This document shows, one piece after another, positions 44,515 to 54,808 of a stretch of DNA of 64,000 nt. A program made the translations under genes and the position numbers. The stretch comes from Roridomyces roridus. Its lineage: Eukaryota > Basidiomycota > Agaricomycetes > Agaricales > Mycenaceae. The notes under the pieces are model-generated. The model searched no databases and was not told the DNA's origin. It saw only the letters and a list, made by a program, of their open reading frames with translations. The stretch spans positions 372,001-436,000 of the forward strand of contig JARKIF010000011.1 of NCBI GenBank assembly GCA_029378245.1, in the 5' to 3' direction. How positions within the stretch are numbered: position 1 is the first letter of the stretch; every line of letters starts with the position of its first letter.

Positions 44515-44787
44515 TCAAACAGAGGTGACAATCACATTCGCCTCCACACCATACGCATCATCCCACACAAGGACACGATCGTCCTTCTGAACCGTGAACG
44601 AAACCTTCTTCCCTCCAACCCAGGTGATGGTCATAGTCTCCGCGCCGCGGCGCGCCCAATGATTGTGAGCCCAGTTCTCATTTTGGTTGGGGTAGATGGT
44701 GTAGTTTCCGGTGCTGCCGTCACCCAGGCTGTTGGAGGTCACGGAGACGACGATGGAGGTGGATGCAAAGTTCGAGACCCAGACCAT
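44515..44787 (-). CDS. Conserved 90-residue beta-rich protein
   Basis: A short protein with alternating polar and hydrophobic residues. It starts MVWVSNFASTSIVVSVTS, then NYTIYPNQNENWAHNHWARRGAETMTITW, and ends KVSFTVQKDDRVLVWDDAYGVE. No signal peptide and no Cys. The pattern suggests a small beta-sandwich. I associate such short proteins starting MVWVSN with Agaricomycetes, often in several copies, but cannot assign a function. A noncoding leader exon with a small intron may precede the start. Confidence 0.6.
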   Translation of the reverse strand: MVWVSNFASTSIVVSVTSNSLGDGSTGNYTIYPNQNENWAHNHWARRGAETMTITWVGGKKVSFTVQKDDRVLVWDDAYGVEANVIVTSV

Positions 44788-45982
44788 TGTTTCTGGGCGC
44801 AGTCAGAATCCCAGACAGTTAGATAGTCTTCCGGGATGCTCACCGATATGTTTCTGTTCCAAGACGATGACTGTTAGCGACGATGAAGGGCCCTGGTACT
44901 TGATTCACTCACTGGAAATGTGAGTTCGCCGGTTGTGGGGCAAGGGGACTCCTCGTGCTCGATTTATACATTTCTTTCGCGCGCGATGTACTCGGGATCG
45001 CGGACTAGTCGGGGCTCGGACGCGAAGTGGTGCGCGCTACACTGGTCGTAAAGTTTCGAATATCTGTCCTTGAATGGCTGGTTTAGTGCGTGGACCCGAC
45101 ATCATCGCGCAATTTTAGTTGAGGGCTGGTATGATGAATGACTCGATGTTCGATTCCTATCCAGCGGTCTCAAAGCGGTCTACTTGCTTGCGAGGTAGTA
45201 TCCGGCCGTACAACGGGGGTGCGTCGAGTGCGTATACCTTTGAAGCGACCTGCCGTGCTCATCGCTACCGATGGATACACGATAAAAACGAAGTCTGTCA
45301 GCATGTCTTGATAAACTCGAGTCGAGAGTGAGAAATAGCGGCTCAAGAGCCAAGTAAGATGGTCGGTGAAATACGGGCCGTGCTCTAGGGCGGGCTCCAG
45401 AGCGTCATATGGCCCCGGTGTGTCTCGTCGGGAGGGAGTGGAAAACGAAACGAAACTCACATGCAAGACCAACGGAAGCTATCCGATGGGACAAAGTGAA
45501 AACACCGTGGTTTCTCCACGTCCAAAGTCGAGTTGGGCAAGATGTGTTGGATGTAGAGGACGCATCGCGTTGCAAGAGTTCTCCAGTTGGGCACGAATGC
45601 TCACCCTTCTTCCCTGTGCTCCGTTCGCACTCAGTCCAAATTGTCAGGTCCCCTTCGCCTCCGAGCTGCACGATGCTGCATCCGATTTGCGGCCAGTCCC
45701 AGCTCGAGTGACGCCAAGCACGGGCGAAGAATCAGAGGACGAAAGTTTGAGCCTTCTCATTGACGTCATCCGAGAAGTGTCGAGGTCTTCAACGAGGTGT
45801 TTTTAGTGTATATTTTCCCGTTTATTCAGTTTGGTTACATAGCAAGTACAAATTCCATCCGTAGTACCTCTAGATATGCAAGTATTTAGTGTATCATCAT
45901 CATCGCCCGAGAAGAAAAACATGTATCCCTCAAACCCGAGTCTGAATCGGCATCGTCAATAAATATGGTGGGGACGGGGGGC
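44788..45982. other. Intergenic, no gene recognised
   Basis: Only short frames. The right end is the AT-rich 3' untranslated region of the chitinase. Confidence 0.45.
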
Positions 45983-47638
45983 TCAGTTTGTCGCCTTGGC
46001 AGCAGGGGCGCCAGTGAGGCTAGCAGCGACGGCAGCGGCGTGGCCCGTGAAGAAGCCGGCGGCGGTGGCGGGCTCCAATGCGGCATTGCAGGTAGCAGTG
46101 CGGTCCCATGCACCGGCTGGAAATAACGGATGTGAGTTCAAACGTTGCGGACGGAAAGACGCAGAACGTACAAGCGCCACCCGGAGCTTCAGCCTCGTTC
46201 CATTGGTTCGCAGTCCAGAGGGCGCCGCTAGAGTTGAATCAGTTATAAGCATGATGAGGATACGAGATTCGACCAACGTACTTGAAAGTAACGACGGATC
46301 CAGCGGGGTACGCGTCGCTCGAGTTCCACACAACAGCGCCAGAGCAGCTTCCGCCGCTCGGGGTAGTAGAGGTGGTCGTCGTGGTCGTGGTCGTGGTTCC
46401 TCCGCCTCCGTTAGGAGAGGTGGTCGTACCTCCACCAGTGCTAGAACCGACGGGGAAGGACTGCGCGCGGACTTGAGTGATCCAAGCCGAGTTGCCGTCG
46501 GGGTATTGCCAGGTCATCGCACCAGCGCCTTTAATCAAAGTGATCAGCAGGAAAACAAAACAAAAGACAATTTAAACGCACTCCATCCAGAGCTCTTGGC
46601 CTGTGCCAAGCAACCGGCAAGTGTGCCCGGATCAACGTAACCGTTAGTCGCATCACCGGCAGCTGCCGGCTTCCCGATCACGATCTTGTTGAGCGGCACG
46701 CCGCTGGCCGCGATTTGGAATACGGCTGACTGGGGCCATTGACTCGATGATGACGTAAGCAATCCGCTGCAAGACGTGTATTCCGTGACGCCCTGATTGT
46801 AGAACTACGGCCGGCGTTGGAATTCGGCATGGAAAATGACGGATCAAACACACACCTGAATGTTGTACCAGTCGATCATGCTGCCGACAGCGGCATGAAC
46901 ACCGAGGTAGCCGTTGCCGGGCCAGAGACCGGGAGAGAACCAGGGAGCGACGGGAGCGTGGGTGAGGATGTACTGCCCCTGAGGCAGCTGCGCGCGAATC
47001 GCCTTGGTGAAGGTAGTGAGCCATGCAACGGCAGTGCCCGCAGTCTCGATTGCGCCAAAGTCCTAAGATAGTTCAAGTCAGCTTCCGAGAAATACGCCGA
47101 GGATAAGCAAGACGCACTTCGTAGTCTACATCAACACCATCTAAGCCGTAAGTTTTCACATAGTTGGAGATATAGTTGGCGGCAGCGGTGGGGTCGTCGC
47201 CGGCGCTGGTCGGGTTGGGACCGGCACCGTAGGCGGAGACGATGATGCTGATACCAGCGGCGGCGTACGCTGCCTTGGTGTTGGTACGAGTCGTGGCGTC
47301 CATCAGGGCCCAGTTGGCAGCGTTGTCTTGAAGGCTCGCGGAGTAGATGAACGAGAGCGCAAAGACATTGAACCCCTATCGGCGTTGAGCTCGGATGAAT
47401 GTTGGGTAATATAACAGCTACGCACCGAGACGTCGGACACCGCAGGGAGGCTGGTGGACGAGATGAATCGGTCAAAGTAGGAGACCCACACGGGACCGGA
47501 GGGGATGACCGCGCGCGAGTTGATGTCCCGGGCGACGGGGCTCAGTCCATCGACCGTTGTGTTGAAAGGAACGGCTTCGACGACGAGGAGAGTGAAGAGC
47601 GCAGAGAGGAGCGACGCGAGGAGTCCGAACCGGGCCAT
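45983..47638 (-). CDS. GH18 chitinase with chitin-binding module
   Basis: Secreted endo-acting chitinase. Signal peptide MARFGLLASLLSALFTLLVVEA. The GH18 barrel carries the catalytic DGVDVDYE (DxxDxDxE, with Glu as proton donor) near 47110, preceded by IIVSAYGAGPNPTSAG and followed by ILTHAPVAPWF and a WYNIQFYNQG substrate loop. After the barrel comes a Thr/Gly-rich linker (a run of T between GGG blocks) and a C-terminal CBM5/12-like module: AVVWNSSDAYPAGSVVTFK, then LWTANQWNEAEAPGG, then AWDRTATC. About seven exons. It probably acts in wall remodelling, autolysis or degradation of other fungi. Confidence 0.87.
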
Positions 47639-49190
47639 TGCAAGGGGGGGAGGAGTGAACCGCACAAAGATTGGACTAATCGCGGAGGCTTTTTAAAACT
47701 ACGCAGGGAATCAATCAAGAGAACCGATAGAGCATGAGGCCCATGAGGATAGCGCATGCGTAACATACTCGGATCGCAAGCGGCGCAGGTCACCCTAGGT
47801 CACCACTACAGAGGACCTCATGGGTAGCTCAAGCATGGGAGGTCAGCAACACAGATTCGGTGATGGCGACAACGGGCTTATCACGGTTGCCAGCGGGTCA
47901 CCTGATACGAGCGGCATGTTTCATTTCTTCTTTTGGACACGGTGTCCGATGGGCAGTCAGGGATGGAGGACGCGTTAGCTCGCGTGAAACTGGCGTGTGG
48001 AGGTAACCCTGGTGAATGTCGAGTAATTGGGCGAAGCTATATGGAGGAGATGGGTATACAGTATTCTTATCCCGAGGACACAAATACAGAGCCTACCACG
48101 CGACCACGTATCGTGCGGTATGACGCATCCTATCTGATCTCCGCGCTGTCCATTCGTGAGGATGCCGTGGATAGTGGTTTCGCCGAAAATATCCGTAATA
48201 CGAACTAGCAGCCACTGCGCGGCTTTCAACGTCTCGCCGCCGAACATACATTGGGAATGCCGAGGTTTTTCAACAAACCTCGTAAACCTGTAGTTGAAAC
48301 CGGAGAATGTTACCACCGTGAACTCATAGGCATACGTGGCTTGTTTCGCAAGTGCTGGCATCCACGATGAATCGTAGCGAATGGATGATATCAAGAATAA
48401 ATGTACCTGCTCCACTTTGATCAATCTGATTTGATACCTTGATGAAATCCACCTGATTCCATTAGTACCACGAAGTCGAAGTTATCGGCCGAAAGAGGGC
48501 GGAGCTTCGGGGAAAGTCCCAAAGACGAACAGCTCGGGGAGAAAAAGAACGCCGGTATGAATTGTATTATGATTTCTTCGGGCGGATTCGAACCACCATC
48601 TCCCCAGCGCTAGCAGCTTTCCAGGCAACAGATCAGGAGCGAGTTCCAAACTCCACGAAGATCTTTGTGGTTTGGCCTCGTCTCGCATCCCATGTGCGAA
48701 TCTGGATCTCTGAATAGCACTTAGTCGAACAATACATTCGAGCCCTCCTCGTGGAGCCAAATGATGCAATCACCGTTATATTGTTCAACTTCCCAGCAAC
48801 CCTGTGAGGATCGACGTGTAACTAAATAAGTACCCGGACTTCAACTTGGCAATCAACGTCGGTGATCTCGAAATCAGCACCCGGAGAAGCTCCAAGTTGT
48901 CGATCAAGTTCGTAGCAGAGGGAGACTTTCAGTAATCGAGCCTCAGTTCAGCTTTGGCAAGGTCCAATGGCTCGAACCCATCTGGAAGCTTGTTTCCCAG
49001 TACCGCGAGTTGAAAACCAGCATTCAAATCTCCGCGGGAACGCATGCGTCCCGGACCCGACTGTCGCAATTTTACATACATACGTCCTGAATGCCATGGC
49101 TGATTACGCCGCGATCCGACTCCAGCGCCCAAGAGCGCTCAAAAGGGTCGGAGATGATCGCGATGGTATTGAATGCCTTCTGTAGCCTGC
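47639..49190. other. Intergenic 1.5 kb
   Basis: A 149-codon minus-strand frame (47975-48424) has no recognised domain. A tRNA-like element lies at 48574-48662. Confidence 0.4.
48574..48662 (-). other. tRNA-like element, probably degenerate
   Basis: On the minus strand a T-arm with perfect B box (GGTTCGAATCC, stem ggtgg/ccgcc), a 3-bp D-like arm (gag/ctc) and a 6-bp acceptor pairing (tcttcg/cgaaga) line up. An intron would have to interrupt the anticodon arm and U33 is missing. It may be a tRNA relic or a SINE head rather than a working tRNA. Confidence 0.3.
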
Positions 49191-50105
49191 CTACACCATC
49201 CTCTCGATCTTGGCCGAACTCGTCTCCATCTCCATCTCCTCCTCCTCCGCACCGAGCGCCTTCATCGGAATCTCCACCCGGTCCGTCACACGAATTTGTG
49301 TCTGTGGTAGTAAATCAGATTCAGTGTTGGTGGTACTGGAAAAAGTAAGGAAGACCCACCCGTGTAACAGTAACGCCAACAGCAGGCCCCGTCGGTCTCG
49401 TTCCGCCCTGCAAAAGCGATCACATTCAGCGCCCATGGACGGGCTTAGGGCTGAGTAGGACCTACCGAGTCGGAATTGCCCAACCGCCCAGCGCTGTTAC
49501 TATCAAACTCGTTCCGGATGCGCTACAAAGGAGGAGAAATAAGTACTCCGGGGATTCGAAGATATGGGACCCTCATACCGTTCGAGCAAGCAGAGGCACC
49601 ATCACCGAATGATTGTACGTTTTTCCGACCACCATTTGGACTACCGTGCGTGTGGTTAGGGAGTATGCGACACGAATTCGAAAATGCTACGCACATGCCA
49701 GATGAGCGGTGTTTTCCTTGCCTGTTGTGATATAGACTAGGAGGTCGACGATGGCGAGGAACGAAGTCAGAGCGGCGGTCTCGAACGAGACGCGGACGAT
49801 TCTCGATAGAGTCTGCGCAGACAGCGGTCAGGGAGGGAGGTGCCTGGGAGAGGTGATACGAACCTTTTCCTGGAAAATGGAGCGCACCGGGTAAGAGTGC
49901 GATATATAGTGATGAGAGGTTGTACTCGCCGTACTTTCGGACGTTTAAATTCTCAATGATAACAGAAGATTACCGCAACTCACTGTTTGAATCCCGTCTT
50001 CATCTTATTCAAATGCGTAACCTGCACCGGAGCGTCAGCTGCAGTTTGATGAGCGGCAGCAAAGCGGAGCATACCAGAATGACGGAGATCCCCAGGTCGG
50101 TAACT
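49191..50105 (-). pseudogene. DUF6534 membrane protein, C-terminal part only
   Basis: The later half of a DUF6534 protein, a seven-helix family restricted to fungi. Exons join as VTDLGISVILV, then THLNKMKTGFKQ, then RIVRVSFETAALTSFLAIVDLLVYI, then a weak KTYNHSVMVPLLAR where the family has KLYSNSLLVxLNSR, then RIRNEFDSNSAG, and a tail ending SSAKIERMV. The N-terminal helices that should precede this were not found in the 350 bp before the divergent gene at 50456. It seems truncated at the 5' side, although weak exons cannot be excluded. Confidence 0.6.
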
Positions 50106-50455
50106 GGAATGAGAGGGGAGTGAGAATCGAGCAACGATATGCCAATTTCCGTGCGTACCAGCACTCCTGTTCAGAGGTTACTCACAGCCGGATCAAGGAA
50201 AGAACCTACACCCACGAAATTAACCAAATATTCACCGGCACGATTACCCGCGAGGTCTCACTGTGAGCGACATCAGTCAGCGGCTCGAAAAATTCAGCTG
50301 AATCCCTCACGTGTAGTACGGGCGCTCCGCCAAGCCAGCCGGCATGGAAGCCCCAACAACCCGACATCCAGTCAATTTCCACCTTCTGCACCGACACCTT
50401 CGGCTGGCGGGGCGAGCATTTGGAGGAGAAATTCCGTTCGAAATTGTGGCCTGCA

Positions 50456-51106
50456 ATGACGTTCAGATTGATCTCATCCGTGAGTCTTCACTCGATTCGA
50501 TTACTTGAACGTTGCATGATTGAAATTCCGACAGCCAAATGTGGTGTATCTAGCTAATACCGCGATATTTGCCATACCGAGCACCAACACACTGGCTCAG
50601 GTCATGAAGAAGACGAAGAGCAAAAAATGCAAAGCGGCTTTCGTCGATTCAGCGGCTCTCAAAATTTATCGCGTTCGCACTTCCATCGGCAACTTTGTGA
50701 ACGAGGCAAACTTCGAGAGCATCCCGACGATCTCCGCCTCCGATATCAAACTAGTATCCATCCCCGAGGTCATCCTTACAATCGCAATGCGAGACCGACT
50801 GCGCTGGACACCCAGAGTGAGTCCAGTCTCTTGCATATCCTCACTCTCTCACGTATTATCTCTCAGCCCACCCCTTCCGACCCCTCACACTCGACGGCGG
50901 ACACAGGCGCCGTTTCCAGCGACGATCCAGACCCTCCCATCGTCGACCGAGTTGCTTCGTCCGTCCAGTCCGGCGGCAATTCTGCTGCTGGAGGTGGTGT
51001 GAACCAGCAGGTGATTGAAATATTGGATTCCGATGAGGAATCTTTCTGTAAAGCGCATAAAGATATGGCGGGCGGCGGGGTAATCGACTTAACGGAGCTG
51101 GAGTAG
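50456..51106 (+). CDS. Crinkler-like N-terminal domain protein with two SIM-like motifs
   Basis: Predicted 181-residue protein from three exons (50456-50479, 50535-50816, 50867-51106; both introns GT-AG and phase 0). Residues 1-102 resemble the ubiquitin-like N-terminal domain of Crinkler (CRN) proteins: MTFRLISSPNVVYLA, then FAIPSTNTLAQVMKKTKSKK, then VDSAALKIYRVRTS where CRNs have ADxLxLWKV, then SASDIKLVSIPEVI. No CRN effector domain follows. Instead there is a 79-residue disordered tail ending in VIEILDSDEES and VIDLTELE, both hydrophobic-acidic motifs of the SUMO-interacting type. A nuclear or SUMO-linked adaptor role is inferred. It sits head-to-head with the truncated DUF6534 gene. Confidence 0.62.
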
Positions 51107-52155
51107 AGAGAAGTACAGCAAGGCTCCTTCTCAACTCATGTAACATTATAATTGTTCTCCAGCGAATACTTTATTCCTATTTTCACATCTCACTCTGCGC
51201 GTCAAGCACCTAACAAGCATAGGTAATGGAGGAGGGGCACCGGAATTGCAGCGCGAGCCGGCGAAGGGCTAGACGTCGTCGGCTCTAGACGTGTTCTGAC
51301 CAGACTCGAAAATTCAATATGATAAATTCAGTAGTGCTACAAGACTGCGACACACGAGGCCGGGACCACGATAAAGAAACACCGGAGAGCAATCAAAACA
51401 CCGCGGAGACATCAAGGACTCGATGGCATCCTCCCTGAAAGCGAATTGTCCGTCTGGAAGCCAGATGACAAACACGAGTAAGTAACAAACACGGAATGCA
51501 TAAACGAGTTAGACACTAACCTCGGCCAGTCCTCCTCCAATTCTGAATTCTGACAGACTCAGAACGTAAAACGCACGAGAAGCGAGCGCGAGCTCCGAAG
51601 ACAGCTGTGAAAAAAAGCATGTGGCGGGGACGCACCGGGACGCACCGAGGTAAAAGGTTACTAACACGCACAACCCACGAGGAATGCGCCGGGGATTGTG
51701 AGAGAGCTTCTCCCCAATGAAAGGAGGCAATGTAGTGCCCCAGCACCCCGAAAGCCCGAAAGAAAGAGCGAGAAGCGCGCTGGCCACCCAAGGACGCACG
51801 AACCTGTATTGTTGAATGAGAGACACAGGCTTGGAATCGATCCACGACGATCACAAGTGCGAGGCCAAGAGGTTTAGCAACGATTCGGCGGCCAGCCAGA
51901 CGATAGACACATCATCATGGCGAGCTGCGATAGAGATACGCTTATTGACGGTGGATGAGTACGGGCGAGTGTTCTGTCCTTTAGACGCGGTAGATGTCGC
52001 GGAGCTGATGGGACGCTGTTGAAAGGAGGACACGATCGTCAAGGCCAGCGAGAAGATGATCCATAGCGGTGCAAGCACCGTTCCCCTACTCTGGGACGGA
52101 TCATGACGCAGGCAGGAATTATCAGCCGGTGGCGGCTTGGCACGGGCCCCAGTGG
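51107..52155. other. Intergenic 1 kb, no gene recognised
   Basis: Several minus-strand frames (51509-51854, 51851-52078) carry hydrophobic stretches but could not be assembled into a known family. Confidence 0.4.
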
Positions 52156-52163
52156 GTGATTGC

Positions 52164-52578
52164 CAGTGATGCTTGAGGGGCGATAGGGCCTCAAGCGATA
52201 GGGGCCCTATCTGGCCCTAAATTAGGGCCCTATCGAGTCTGGGGTCAAGTCATAGGCCCTATTGAGGTCCTAAATCTTATCTTATCTTATCTTCACGTGA
52301 CATTACAGAGGCCAGGAGCCTCTGAGACACCTTGGAAACGGGGAGGTAACAGAGGAGCAAGAACTCACAGCCATCAATGCAACTGCAGAGTAGATGGAGC
52401 CGCAGAAATCAACATATCAGAGCATATCAGAGAATCAAACCCATCACGGACCTATTTCCTTTTTTGGCCACCCGCCTCGATAGGGCCCTATCGCGGGGCC
52501 CTATTTATAGGGGATTAGGGCCTCATAGGGCCCTATCGGTCGGCGGGGGTCGATTTAGGGGCCCTATCAGCATCACTG
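52164..52578. mobile_element. hAT-like non-autonomous DNA transposon (MITE)
   Basis: 415 bp with terminal inverted repeats starting CAGTGATGCT at both ends and a perfect 8-bp flanking duplication, gtgattgc (52156-52163 and 52579-52586). CAG-type ends with 8-bp duplications are the signature of the hAT superfamily. The motif GGGCCCTA and variants (TAGGGCC, the palindrome GATAGGGCCCTATC) are clustered inside both ends, about five copies per side. The middle is unrelated and holds a short TATCT repeat. No transposase frame. Confidence 0.8.
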
Positions 52579-52586
52579 GTGATTGC

Positions 52587-53151
52587 ATTTTACATCAAGG
52601 ACGGAGAAAAATGTGGGTCAGTGGTTGACATATGTGGGAAAAGGTGGACTGAATTTTGCAGGCCATCAGTCATTCAGCCCCACAGAACCCTCCTCTTGAC
52701 AGAGTAGGGGATGGTCGGGAACAAAGGAGTCAGTGATTGCCGACAGAGCACGATATGTTTTGATCATCAGGGTAGCGGATCATCTCGGCACTGCGTTCCG
52801 AATCAGTTCAGTTCTTCCCGTACAACACAAGCAACAAGAAAGTTTGGCTTTGAAATTCAACTTGAAGCATCGGCAGGGGATGATGTGGCACCGGGCCTGT
52901 GACCATCCATTGATTAGTAATGCCATTGGACCTTCACAGCAATGTTTGTGCTCTTCCGACGTCGGAGGACTCGGAGCTGTGTTATGCCGAACGCCGAACG
53001 TGAGCGGAGCACTTTGCAAGGGGAGCCGAGGACATTCGTAGTCGCCCATAACCGGGTAGGCGGTTAGTTTTGCAGTATATACCTCGGATTGAAAGTATAT
53101 GGGCTGTAACTGGGCCGCTATGAAGTGCAGACGAGTCCCTCGCATCAACAA
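52587..53151. other. Upstream region of Zn2Cys6 gene
   Basis: No exon recognised. Confidence 0.4.
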
Positions 53152-53967
53152 ATGTCCGTCGATGGCCAACGGGTTCAAACTCCGACCTCCCCTCCTGCCA
53201 GTGAACAACCACGCCGCAAAACAATCGCGTGTTTCAATTGTCATCATCGTAAAGTGAAAGTAAGAGAATCTCACTCTGAATATCAGTGATCCATCCGGAT
53301 TGAGTCCTGTCTGTAGTGCATAACATCAGAACAACCGCCCATAAATCCCTGCCAGCGCTGTTCAAGACGGAAATTGATCTGTGAATATCCGACACCCGGG
53401 AGGAATCTCAACCAGTCCGGGTACCGGTCAACTAGTACTCGCGATATGCCGCCGCCAGCGCCGGTTTCTGCGGCCCCACTTCCATACACCGGTCCTCCAC
53501 CTCCGGGCTACAGACCACGGTATTATGGACAACCTCTGCCTCCTTTGGGAATCCAGAGTACTGGTCCAACAACCAACTATAGCTATCCTCCCGGGTTCAG
53601 CGATGGGACACTGCCGTACACCGTCCCTCCGCCCCCAGGACACGTACCGCGATACTATGGACAGCCTCTACCCCCCCTGGGTACAAGTTCGAATTCCAAT
53701 TCGAATTTGGAGTCGAATTCAATGTTTTTTGAACAGGGATCGAGGTATGACGATCAGGGTCATGCATATGGTGATGGAGCCGTATCGGCATCGCACGGCA
53801 TGCTTGATTCACCATCACAGATTGCGCCGTACCACGGCGAGCTAGATCCGGGTACAGCGGCCGGTGGCTCTGGGTGGACGAATCCGTATGCATATCAGCA
53901 TTACACGGATCAGGGGGAAGACTGGCATGAGCACGAGACGGGCGGTCAGGCTCATCAGGATTCCTGA
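53152..53967 (+). CDS. Small Zn(II)2Cys6 DNA-binding protein
   Basis: Predicted 252-residue protein from two exons (53152-53259 and 53317-53967; GTAAGA donor, TGTAG acceptor). The intron splits the zinc cluster. The joined cluster begins CFNCHHRKVKC, continues through a 12-residue loop and ends CQRCSRRKLICEYP, a full six-Cys Gal4-type motif at about residues 26-58. The rest is Pro/Tyr/Gly-rich, with two copies of a PYT-PPPPGY-PRYYGQPLPPLG unit about 40 residues apart. There is no fungal-specific regulatory domain, so it is far shorter than most Zn2Cys6 regulators. It probably binds DNA through CGG half-sites; the target is unknown. Confidence 0.75.
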
Positions 53968-54516
53968 TACGACTCAGTACATAGAACATCTTGTGCTACT
54001 TACCTGCGTGTGTTTAGTTCTTTAGTTCAACTTCTTTCGCACTGGAGGTCTTGGAAGGGAACTCCCCGTTCGACTCGGGATGTTGTAATTGTGGAGAGCA
54101 TTCAATATTTTTTTTCTTCTCAAAGCGTGGACGTGCCTGATACTTAGTGTGAGACGAGGCCTTGAGGGTAACGATTTGTATCCTTTGGGTATCCTCTCAC
54201 TCTTGAATGGGATCTAGGTCCAATGCGCGGCCTTTAGGTTGTGTTGCAACAACGGCGACCAGGATGGCCGTTCGATTCGGAGCGAGCCGACGATTGCCAT
54301 CCGCTTTGGTGCGACTTTTCTTTTCTATGCACGTGCATGAGGAGAGATTTCATGATGCGCTCGAACCCGAGGCTAAATATCTGTACATGGAACAATACAT
54401 ACGATCCGACGTTTTACATTGCAGGCACGACCTTTACATCCTGCTCACCCAGTTCCACATCACTCTGAATCCTCCTCGCAGTATCCATCCCCCGCAGAAC
54501 AACGCCCTTCCGCTGA
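53968..54516. other. Intergenic, no gene recognised
   Basis: A 126-codon frame (54207-54587, plus) has no domain and overlaps the membrane-segment fragment. Confidence 0.4.
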
Positions 54517-54690
54517 TTACGCCGAAGAATAAGTTTTCTCCGATGAGCGAACAACCCTTCCAAACACGACAGCGAGCCCGCCGATGACTCCGCCGGCGAT
54601 GGCACCCGCATGGCTCTTTTTCTTCGGAACGGGAAGTTCCGTGACCGTATCGGGGAAAATCGCACTGTCCTCAGGTCTTTCCGAGTCTTA
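54517..54690 (-). pseudogene. Membrane-segment fragment, decayed
   Basis: The reading frame PKKKSHAGAIAGGVIGGLAVV looks like the juxtamembrane and helix start of a type I fungal surface protein, but the helix breaks off and a stop follows within 20 codons. Similarity may continue in another frame. It lies just outside the LINE insertion and is probably a gene relic. Confidence 0.35.
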
Positions 54691-54761
54691 AAAATTTATT
54701 TTTAAGCTCGGTCTTATCGGCCCGTTTCCCGCCAAGATGGGGTCCAACTTTTTGATCGATG

Positions 54762-54773
54762 ACGTCTTTGACT

Positions 54774-54776
<3 letters not shown>
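54762..54776 (+). repeat. 15-bp target-site duplication, left copy
   Basis: acgtctttgactagt, identical to 56454-56468 at the other end of the LINE. Confidence 0.9.

Positions 54777-54808
<32 letters not shown>

Noticed and set aside
47975..48424. 149-codon minus-strand ORF
   Set aside because: No domain, no conserved-looking motif, and splice signals do not extend it.
51509..52078. Hydrophobic minus-strand frames
   Set aside because: Considered as exons of a fungal seven-helix protein, but no order of frames gave a recognisable family.
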